Source: Microbacterium sp. (GTDB taxonomy: Bacteria > Actinomycetota > Actinomycetes > Actinomycetales > Microbacteriaceae). From it: 11,415 bases of DNA. Numbering within the stretch: position 1 is the first letter of the stretch; each line of letters opens with the position of its first letter. The position numbers and the translations under genes were made by a program. The stretch spans positions 1 through 11,415 of the forward strand of contig QFPD01000028.1 of the NCBI GenBank assembly GCA_003248845.1, given 5' to 3'. A model generated the notes under the pieces. The model ran no database searches. It worked only from the letters and a program-made list of their open reading frames with translations, and was not told the origin of the DNA. Below, piece by piece: positions 5,898 through 11,415 of this stretch.

Positions 5898-7562
5898 ATG
5901 AATCCCGACGCCCTCGCCGCCGCCCTGCTCGCCGTCATCGCTCCGCTCGCCGAGGCGCGACGCGAGGGTTCCAGTGCGGGGCTCACCGCGGCGGACTTCC
6001 CGCTCGAGCGGCCGCGTAACCGCGACCACGGCGATTGGGCGTCCAACGCCGCCCTCAAGCTCGGCAAGGCCGTGGGCGCGAATCCGCGCGAGTTCGCGCA
6101 GGAGATCGCCGATGCCCTCGCCGCGACCCCCGGCGTCGCGTCGGTGGAGGTCGCCGGACCCGGCTTCATCAACATCCGGCTGGATGCCGCCGCCGCCGGC
6201 GCTCTCGCCAAGACGATCGTCGAGGCGGGCGAGGCCTACGGCACGAACGACAGTCGCGCCGACGAGATCATCAACCTCGAGTTCGTCTCCGCGAACCCGA
6301 CGGGCCCCATCCACCTCGGCGGCACCCGCTGGGCTGCCGTGGGCGACTCGCTCGCCCGCATCCTGCAGAGCCAGGGCGCGCAGGTCACCCGCGAGTACTA
6401 CTTCAACGACCACGGCGCTCAGATCGACCGCTTCGCGCGTTCGCTCGTTGCGGCGCACCAGGGCGACCCCACGCCCGAGGACGGCTACGGCGGCGGCTAC
6501 ATCGACGACATCGCGCGTCGCGTGGCGCTCGCCTACGAAGGCGACATCGACGCCCTCGATCCCGAGGCGAAGCAGGAGGCGTTCCGTGAGCTCGGCGTGA
6601 ACTTCATGTTCGCCGAGATCAAGCAGTCGCTGCACGAGTTCGGCGTCGACTTCGACGTCTATTTCCATGAGAACGACCTGCACACCTCCGGCGCCGTCGA
6701 CCGTGCCGTCGCGCGCCTGCGCGAGCTCGGCCACATCTTCGAGGCCGACGGTGCGACGTGGCTCCGCTCGACGGAGTTCGGTGACGACAAGGACCGCGTC
6801 GTCATCAAGAGCGACGGCAACGCCGCGTACATTTCCGGCGATCTGGCCTACTACCTCGACAAGCGCGAGCGCGGCTTCAACCGCTGCATCATCATGCTCG
6901 GCGCCGACCACCACGGCTATGTGCAGCGCCTCATGGCGATGACGGCCGCGTTCGGCGACGAGCCCTACGTCAATCTGCAGATCCTCATCGGCCAGATGGT
7001 GAACCTCGTCAAGGACGGCACGCCCCTGCGCATGTCGAAGCGCGCCGGCACGATCGTCACGATGGAGGACCTCGTCGAGATCGTCGGCGTGGATGCCGCG
7101 CGCTACGCGCTCACGCGATCGTCGGCGGATTCGAACCTCGACATCGACCTGGACGTGCTGCAGAAGCGCACGAACGACAACCCCGTCTTCTATGTGCAGT
7201 ACGCGCACGCACGCACGCACAACGTGGGCCGCAACGCCGCCGACTCGGGCGTCGACCGCTCGGCGTTCGCACCCGAGCTGTTGACCCACGAGACGGAGAG
7301 CGCGCTTCTCGGCGCCCTGCAGGAGTTCCCCCGCGTCGTGGCCTTCGCCGCGGAGGTGCGCGAGCCGCACCGGGTCGCGCGCTACCTCGAGGAGCTCGCG
7401 AGTCTCTACCACCGCTGGTACGACAACTGCCGCGTCACGCCCCTCGGCGACGAAGAGGTCACCGACCTCCATCGCACACGCCTGTGGCTGAACGACGCCA
7501 CCGGGCAGGTCCTGCGCAACGGACTGGGCCTTCTCGGGGTGAGTGCGCCGGAGCGCATGTGA
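5898..7562 (+). CDS. argS: Arginyl-tRNA synthetase (class I)
   Basis: Attaches arginine to tRNA-Arg using ATP; cytoplasmic and essential. The 554-residue length is normal. Landmarks run in order: an N-terminal Add-1 domain for tRNA D-loop contact (about 1-110, with [20 protein letters not shown]), the catalytic Rossmann domain with [20 protein letters not shown] (HIGH signature as HLGG, residues 139-142), the insertion with [14 protein letters not shown], the KMSKS-equivalent [18 protein letters not shown] (Met379-Arg382), and a C-terminal anticodon-binding helical domain (about 440-554) including [10 protein letters not shown] and ending [10 protein letters not shown]. The start is the only one consistent with the promoter 9 nt upstream; a leaderless or near-leaderless mRNA is likely. 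It heads the argS–DUF2993–lysA–hom–thrC run, and a tRNA-Arg(CCG) gene lies nearby on the other strand. Confidence 0.98.
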   Translation: MNPDALAAALLAVIAPLAEARREGSSAGLTAADFPLERPRNRDHGDWASNAALKLGKAVGANPREFAQEIADALAATPGVASVEVAGPGFINIRLDAAAAGALAKTIVEAGEAYGTNDSRADEIINLEFVSANPTGPIHLGGTRWAAVGDSLARILQSQGAQVTREYYFNDHGAQIDRFARSLVAAHQGDPTPEDGYGGGYIDDIARRVALAYEGDIDALDPEAKQEAFRELGVNFMFAEIKQSLHEFGVDFDVYFHENDLHTSGAVDRAVARLRELGHIFEADGATWLRSTEFGDDKDRVVIKSDGNAAYISGDLAYYLDKRERGFNRCIIMLGADHHGYVQRLMAMTAAFGDEPYVNLQILIGQMVNLVKDGTPLRMSKRAGTIVTMEDLVEIVGVDAARYALTRSSADSNLDIDLDVLQKRTNDNPVFYVQYAHARTHNVGRNAADSGVDRSAFAPELLTHETESALLGALQEFPRVVAFAAEVREPHRVARYLEELASLYHRWYDNCRVTPLGDEEVTDLHRTRLWLNDATGQVLRNGLGLLGVSAPERM

Positions 7563-7563
7563 G

Positions 7564-8334
7564 ATGACCGCACCCGCCCGCCCTCGCGCCCGACGCTGGC
7601 CGTGGCTCATCGCGCTCGTCGCGGTGGCGGCGCTCGCCGTCGGGGCGTGGTTCGCGGGGGAGTACATCGCGCGCGGCATCGTCGAGCGCACGGTCCGCGA
7701 CCAGGTGCAGAAGCAGCTCGCCCTGCCCGCCGATCAGCAGATCGATGTCGACATCCCGGGCCAGATCCTGCCCCAGCTCATCTCGGGCACGCTGGACGAG
7801 ATCACCCTGTCGTCGCGCGATGTGCCGCTCGGTCAGCTCACGGGTGACGTCGTCGTCCGCGCGAGCGGCGTGCCGATCCGCGGCGACGGGCCGGCGACGG
7901 ATGCCTCGGCATCCCTCACCCTCGACGCGGCGCAGGTGCAGGCGCTCCTCGCGACCGTCGAGGACTTCCCGGCGAGTACCGTCACCCTGGCCGAGCCCGC
8001 CATCGGGATCGAGACGGAGCTGCGCCTGTTCGCGCTGACCGTGCCGGTCGGCGTGGGTCTCACGCCCAGCGCGACCGCGGGACAGCTCGTGCTCACCCCC
8101 GCGACCTTCACGGTCGCCGGTGCTCAGATCTCGGCGCAGGCTCTGCTCGACCAATTCGGGGCGGTCGGCTCGACCGTCATCCGGGACTGGGATGTCTGCG
8201 TCGCACAGTACCTGCCCGCGGGGATGACCCTGAGCGGCGTCCGCGTCGAGGGCGATCACGTCGTCGCCGACGTCGCCATCGACGGCGGCATCATCCACGA
8301 CCCCGCGCTGCAGCAGAAGGGCACCTGCGCCTGA
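7564..8334 (+). CDS. DUF2993 (LmeA-like) membrane-anchored protein
   Basis: A 256-residue protein with a DUF2993-type fold, the family that includes mycobacterial LmeA, a phospholipid-binding protein needed for lipomannan elongation. Residues 8-11 are basic, residues 12-31 form one hydrophobic segment (WPWLIALVAVAALAVGAWFA) serving as signal anchor, and the rest is outside the cell. The family pattern of Gln-rich amphipathic start (VRDQVQKQLALPADQQ), IPGQILPQLISGTLDEITL and alternating beta strands is visible. Two Cys (about residues 211 and 255) could pair outside the cell. The ATG at 7564 is preferred over an in-frame ATG at 7543 inside argS, because it starts 1 nt after the argS stop and puts the basic/hydrophobic anchor right at the N-terminus; GGAG lies 10 nt upstream. 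Cotranscription with argS is likely. Lipid binding is inferred from the family. Confidence 0.82.
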   Translation: MTAPARPRARRWPWLIALVAVAALAVGAWFAGEYIARGIVERTVRDQVQKQLALPADQQIDVDIPGQILPQLISGTLDEITLSSRDVPLGQLTGDVVVRASGVPIRGDGPATDASASLTLDAAQVQALLATVEDFPASTVTLAEPAIGIETELRLFALTVPVGVGLTPSATAGQLVLTPATFTVAGAQISAQALLDQFGAVGSTVIRDWDVCVAQYLPAGMTLSGVRVEGDHVVADVAIDGGIIHDPALQQKGTCA

Positions 8335-8346
8335 CGCGTCGAGTCC

Positions 8347-8399
8347 GCACAAATGCGCGCTCGCGGGGCGTTCCGGCGTGCACAAATGGGGTTTCGCGG
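8347..8399 (+). repeat. Two 20-bp direct repeats upstream of lysA
   Basis: GCACAAATG followed after 5 bp by TCGCGG occurs at 8347-8366 and again at 8380-8399. The period is 33 bp, about three helical turns, with identical internal spacing and 16 of 20 bases shared. It lies between the DUF2993 gene and the lysA promoter and could be a paired protein-binding site, or part of a dispersed intergenic element. Function is unproven. Confidence 0.5.
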
Positions 8400-8416
8400 C
8401 GGTGGTGCTGGGCGGT

Positions 8417-8430
8417 CCGTGCATGCACGG
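8417..8430 (+). promoter_or_regulatory. 14-bp perfect palindrome upstream of the lysA promoter
   Basis: CCGTGCATGCACGG is an exact palindrome centred about 40 bp before the predicted lysA transcription start (about 8463). That is where an activator or an overlapping repressor of a promoter lacking a good -35 would bind. TGCAC recurs nearby at 8379-8383 (as GTGCAC) and 8437-8441. Confidence 0.4.
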
Positions 8431-8450
8431 GGCGGAATGCACCCGTGCCC

Positions 8451-8456
8451 TAGACT
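8451..8456 (+). promoter_or_regulatory. lysA: -10 box for lysA
   Basis: TAGACT, the same -10 sequence as before gdx and argS, implies a start near 8463 and a 5' UTR of about 65 nt. That UTR contains a hairpin at 8480-8493. No clear -35 is visible. Confidence 0.5.
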
Positions 8457-8479
8457 TGTCGCACATCTGACGAGCCGGC

Positions 8480-8493
8480 GGCGCGCGAGCGCC
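8480..8493 (+). other. Stem-loop with GCGA tetraloop in the lysA 5' UTR
   Basis: GGCGC and GCGCC form a 5-bp stem closed by GCGA, a GNRA-type tetraloop. An outer GCC/GGC stem (8474-8476 with 8495-8497) can extend it across an internal loop. It does not cover the lysA start. It does not resemble the much larger lysine riboswitch. Confidence 0.35.
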
Positions 8494-8530
8494 CGGCCCG
8501 TGGCTCCCACCCCGATTGGTTCTCATCCGC

Positions 8531-9988
8531 GTGTCCGCCTCTCCCGACCGTCCTCTCGTGCCGGAGTGGCTCGCGGTGCCCCATGATGCCAACGACCTGG
8601 CGACCGAGGTGTGGCCGGATGCCGCGCACCGCGATGACAGCGGAGAGCTCGTCGTCGGGGGCGTCTCCGCCTCCGCGCTGCGCGCGCAGTTCGGCACGCC
8701 TCTCTACGTCCTCGACGAAGACGCCGTGCGCGCCCGGGCACGTGAGGTGAAGGCCGCGTTCGACGCCGCGACCGCACGCCATGGCATTCACGCCCGCGTC
8801 TACTACGCGAGCAAGGCGTTCCTCTCGACTGCCGTCGTCCGCTGGGTCACCGACGAGGGTCTCGCGGTCGACGTCGCCACCGGCGGCGAGCTCGCCGTCG
8901 CGCTCGCCGCGGGCGCCGACCCGTCGCGCCTCGGCCTGCACGGCAACAACAAGTCGGTCGCCGAACTCGAGCGCGCCGTCGAGGTCGGTGTCGGGTCGAT
9001 CGTCGTTGACTCGCTGATCGAGATCGAGCGGCTCGCGGTGATCGCCGAGCGCGCGGGCCGCCACGGCGAGAGCGCGCAGAACGTCCTCATCCGCGTCAAC
9101 ACGGGCGTGCACGCCGAGACCCATGACTTCCTCGCGACGGCCCACGAAGACCAGAAGTTCGGCTTCGCCCTCCGCGCGGCGCCCGCCGTCGCCGCGCGCA
9201 TCCGCGAGCTGCCCTCATTGCGCCTCGTGGGCCTGCACTGCCACATCGGTTCGCAGATCTTCGGCACGGCCGGCTTCGCCGAGTCGGCGTCTCGTCTCGC
9301 CGACCTGTACGCCGAGCTCCGCGCCGGCGGCGACCTGCCCGTGCTGAACCTCGGCGGCGGCTTCGGCATCGCGTACACCTCCGTCGACGAGCCGACGCCG
9401 ATCGCGCGGCTCGCGGAGGGGATCGTCGACGCCGTCGCGCGCGAGTGCGAGGTGCGCGGCGTGCCGCTGCCCAACCTCGCCTTCGAACCGGGCCGCGCGA
9501 TCGTCGGCCGTTCGGGCATCACGCTGTACGAAGTCGGCACGGTCAAGCCCGTCGTCGTCTCCGACGACGTGACGCGACTGTACGTGAGCGTCGACGGCGG
9601 CATGAGCGACAACGCCCGGCCTGCCCTGTACGGCGCGCAGTACTCCGCGCGCATCGCCTCGCGGTCCTCGGATGCCGCGCCCGCCCTCGCCCGCGTCGTC
9701 GGCCGCCACTGCGAGTCGGGCGACATCGTCGTCGATGCGGAGTACCTGCCGGGCGACGTCGCCCCCGGAGACCTCCTCGCCGTCCCCGCGACGGGCGCGT
9801 ACTGCTTCTCGCTCGCGAGCAACTACAACTACGTCCCCCGCCCGCCCGTCGTCGCCGTCTCGCGCGGCACGGCGCGGGTGATCGTGCGTGGCGAGACGAT
9901 CGATGATCTTCTCGCCCGCGACCTCGGCGTCAGCGCCGACGTCTCCGCCTCGTCTCTCGCCACCTCGGCCGGGAAGGAGTCCGCATGA
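8531..9988 (+). CDS. lysA: Diaminopimelate decarboxylase
   Basis: Decarboxylates meso-2,6-diaminopimelate to L-lysine, the last step of lysine synthesis, using pyridoxal phosphate; cytoplasmic. From the GTG at 8531 the protein has 485 residues, slightly long for the family because of an N-terminal extension of about 45 residues typical of actinobacteria. Visible landmarks are the PLP-binding Lys95 in VYYASKAFLS, HCHIGSQI (residues about 235-242), the glycine-rich phosphate site NLGGGFGIAYT, EPGRAIVG, and the active-site CESGDI at the dimer interface. An in-frame TTG at 8516 would add five residues; neither start has a Shine-Dalgarno. GTG is chosen as the stronger codon. The stop overlaps the hom ATG in an ATGA. 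The promoter at 8451 plus upstream repeats suggest its own regulation. Confidence 0.96.
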   Translation: MSASPDRPLVPEWLAVPHDANDLATEVWPDAAHRDDSGELVVGGVSASALRAQFGTPLYVLDEDAVRARAREVKAAFDAATARHGIHARVYYASKAFLSTAVVRWVTDEGLAVDVATGGELAVALAAGADPSRLGLHGNNKSVAELERAVEVGVGSIVVDSLIEIERLAVIAERAGRHGESAQNVLIRVNTGVHAETHDFLATAHEDQKFGFALRAAPAVAARIRELPSLRLVGLHCHIGSQIFGTAGFAESASRLADLYAELRAGGDLPVLNLGGGFGIAYTSVDEPTPIARLAEGIVDAVARECEVRGVPLPNLAFEPGRAIVGRSGITLYEVGTVKPVVVSDDVTRLYVSVDGGMSDNARPALYGAQYSARIASRSSDAAPALARVVGRHCESGDIVVDAEYLPGDVAPGDLLAVPATGAYCFSLASNYNYVPRPPVVAVSRGTARVIVRGETIDDLLARDLGVSADVSASSLATSAGKESA

Positions 9989-11310
9989 CCGACTACCGCC
10001 GCCTCCGCGTCGCCCTGCTGGGCGCCGGCTCCGTGGGGTCGCAAGTGGCTTCGCTGCTGCTCACCCACCAGGACGAGCTCGCCGACCGCGCCGGCGCGGC
10101 ACTCGACCTCGTCGGCATCGCGGTGCGCGACGTCGACGCGCCGCGCGACGCAGACCTCCCGCGCGAACTCTTCACGACGGATGCCGAGGGGCTCATCGTC
10201 GGCGCCGACATTGTCATCGAGCTGATGGGTGGCATCCAGCCCGCGCGCGAGTACATCGAGCTCGCCCTGAACTCCGGCGCCGATGTCGTCACCGGCAACA
10301 AGGCGCTCGTCGCCACCCACGGCTCCGACCTGTTCGACGTCGCCGACCAGGTGGGCGCGACGGTGTCGTACGAGGCGGCCGTCGCCGGGGCGATCCCGAT
10401 CATCCGCCCGCTGCGCGACTCGCTCGCCGGTGACCGCGTGCACCGGATCATGGGCATCGTCAACGGGACGACCAACTACATCCTCGACCGCATGGACCGC
10501 GAGGGCGGCGAGTTCGAGGCCGTGCTCGCGGACGCGCAGCGCCTCGGGTACGCGGAGGCCGATCCGACCGGCGATGTGGAGGGCTTCGATGCGGCGCAGA
10601 AGGCCGCGATCCTGGCTTCCCTCGCGTTCCACACGGCCGTCCCGATCGACGCGGTGCATCGCGAAGGCATCACCGCGATCGACAAGACGGTCATGGATGC
10701 CGCGCGAGGCGCCGGCTACGTCGTGAAGCTCCTCGCCGTGTGCGAGCGGCTCGACGGCGTCGCCGAGTCGCCGTCGGGCGAGGCGATCTCGGTGCGGGTT
10801 GCGCCCGCCCTCGTGCCTCGCGAGCACCCTCTCGCCTCGGTGCACGGCGCAAACAACGCCGTCTTCGTGCAGGCCGAGGCCGCGGGCAACCTCATGTTCT
10901 ACGGCGCCGGAGCGGGGGGCGTGCAGACCGCGTCCGCCGTGCTCGGGGACGTCGTCTCGGCCGCGCGCCGCCACATCGCCGGCGGCGTCGGGGTGGGCGA
11001 GTCCACGCGCGCGAACCTCCCGGTGCTGCCGATCGGCCGCATCACGACGCGCTATCAGATCACTCTCGACGTGGCCGACGAGGCCGGCGTGCTCGCGACC
11101 GTCGCCGGCATCCTGAGCGACGGGCGCGTGTCGATCGCGACCGCCCTGCAGACGGTCCTCGGCCAGGCCGGCGGTGAAGGCGGCACGGCGCGCCTCGTGA
11201 TCGGCACCCACCACGCGCTCGAGCAGGATCTCGCAGACACCGTCGACCGCCTCGCCGCGAACGCCGCTGTCACGCGTGTCGTGTCGGTGCTGCGCGTCGA
11301 GGGCGACTGA
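9985..11310 (+). CDS. hom: Homoserine dehydrogenase with C-terminal ACT domain
   Basis: Reduces L-aspartate 4-semialdehyde to L-homoserine with NAD(P)H, the branch point toward threonine, methionine and isoleucine; cytoplasmic. The 441-residue protein has the nucleotide-binding RVALLGAGSVGSQVASLL (residues 8-25), GNKALVATHG, the signature region YEAAVAGAIPIIRPLRDSL, the substrate-site MGIVNGTTNYILDRM, and GYAEADPTGDVEGFDAAQK. A C-terminal ACT domain (about 356-430, RYQITLDVADEAGVLATVAG) is the usual site of threonine feedback inhibition. The ATG overlaps the lysA stop by 4 bp and has its own strong AAGGAG (9974-9979), so it is cotranscribed and coupled. thrC follows after 66 bp. Confidence 0.98.
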   Translation: MTDYRRLRVALLGAGSVGSQVASLLLTHQDELADRAGAALDLVGIAVRDVDAPRDADLPRELFTTDAEGLIVGADIVIELMGGIQPAREYIELALNSGADVVTGNKALVATHGSDLFDVADQVGATVSYEAAVAGAIPIIRPLRDSLAGDRVHRIMGIVNGTTNYILDRMDREGGEFEAVLADAQRLGYAEADPTGDVEGFDAAQKAAILASLAFHTAVPIDAVHREGITAIDKTVMDAARGAGYVVKLLAVCERLDGVAESPSGEAISVRVAPALVPREHPLASVHGANNAVFVQAEAAGNLMFYGAGAGGVQTASAVLGDVVSAARRHIAGGVGVGESTRANLPVLPIGRITTRYQITLDVADEAGVLATVAGILSDGRVSIATALQTVLGQAGGEGGTARLVIGTHHALEQDLADTVDRLAANAAVTRVVSVLRVEGD

Positions 11311-11331
11311 CCGCCGGCGACCGCACCCCGC

Positions 11332-11363
11332 GGCATCCCTGGAAGAACAAGGCATCCCTGGAA
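11332..11363 (+). repeat. Tandem 13-bp direct repeat between hom and thrC
   Basis: GGCATCCCTGGAA occurs at 11332-11344 and again at 11351-11363, a 19-bp period. The second copy runs straight into the thrC Shine-Dalgarno. It looks like a slippage-type tandem duplication in the leader. Each copy contains GCATCC, the hexamer abundant across the window. Confidence 0.7.
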
Positions 11364-11376
11364 AAAGGAGACGAAC

Positions 11377-11415
11377 ATGGTCCACGTATGGCAGGGCGTC
11401 CTGCGCGAGTTCGCC
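11377..11415 (+). CDS. thrC: Threonine synthase, N-terminus only
   Basis: Only 13 codons are in the window: MVHVWQGVLREFA. This matches the start of actinobacterial ThrC (M-x-H-x-W-x-G-V-x-x-E-Y/F), and thrC is the expected gene after hom. ThrC converts O-phosphohomoserine to threonine with pyridoxal phosphate. A strong AAGGAG at 11365-11370 lies 6 nt before the ATG. The identification rests on this short N-terminus and on gene order. Confidence 0.85.
   Translation, partial: MVHVWQGVLREFA

Noticed and set aside
4551..7691. A 1046-codon open frame on the minus strand
   Set aside because: It runs antisense through the SGNH/transglutaminase region and argS. Its protein is low-complexity Arg/Val/Glu/Asp with no domain, as expected opposite a high-GC gene whose third positions are G/C.
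8463..8530. Lysine riboswitch in the lysA leader
   Set aside because: The predicted leader is only about 65 nt and lacks the L-box core; the lysine aptamer needs well over 100 nt.
7459..8697. A 412-codon open frame on the minus strand
   Set aside because: It is antisense to the DUF2993 gene and the start of lysA and has no recognisable motif.
9829..11385. A 518-codon open frame on the minus strand
   Set aside because: It is antisense to hom, whose assignment is certain; its composition is a His/Arg/Asp-rich shadow.

Overview
The window is about 70% G+C, uses GTG starts freely, and carries the actinobacterial order argS – (DUF2993) – lysA – hom – thrC. Many -10 boxes fit TAnnnT and several lie only 6-9 nt before a start codon, which suggests leaderless mRNAs. 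Protein sequences and the frequent GGATGC/GCATCC hexamer point to Microbacteriaceae, probably Microbacterium or a close relative. This placement is inferred from composition, gene order and recalled families; no search was run. Nothing looks mobile: no transposase, integrase or CRISPR array is visible.

Layout. (1) 1-112, minus strand: the N-terminus of an exported protein, with its own promoter at 153-180. (2) 244-2689, plus strand: three genes joined by 4-bp GTGA overlaps. They encode a DUF3097 protein that looks Toprim-like, TrmB (tRNA m7G46 methyltransferase) and a CPBP-like membrane protein. (3) 2728-3185: a promoter, a guanidine-III (ykkC-III) riboswitch, an SMR-family guanidinium exporter (gdx/sugE) and a GC-rich hairpin that probably ends transcription. 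(4) 3337-4887, minus strand: a flavin reductase, tRNA-Arg(CCG), and an SGNH/GDSL hydrolase gene broken by one in-frame TAG. (5) 4992-5837, plus strand: a transglutaminase-like Cys/His/Asp protein, divergent from the hydrolase. (6) 5898-11415, plus strand: argS, a DUF2993 membrane-anchored protein, then lysA, hom and the first 13 codons of thrC.

How the genes work together. ArgS charges tRNA-Arg, and one tRNA-Arg gene lies 1.8 kb away. LysA makes lysine from meso-diaminopimelate, while Hom and ThrC take aspartate semialdehyde toward threonine and methionine, so lysA-hom-thrC covers both arms of the aspartate pathway. lysA and hom overlap by 4 bp and look translationally coupled. The riboswitch and exporter form a self-contained guanidine detoxification unit: ligand binding should expose the ribosome-binding site of the pump.

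The observations most worth a second look are the guanidine-III aptamer with an overlapping Shine-Dalgarno-sequestering hairpin, the single-TAG interruption of the SGNH hydrolase, the resemblance of DUF3097 to RNase M5-type Toprim domains, about 30 frame-independent copies of GGATGC/GCATCC, and the repeat-and-palindrome region ahead of lysA. No stretch longer than 300 bases lacks a gene.
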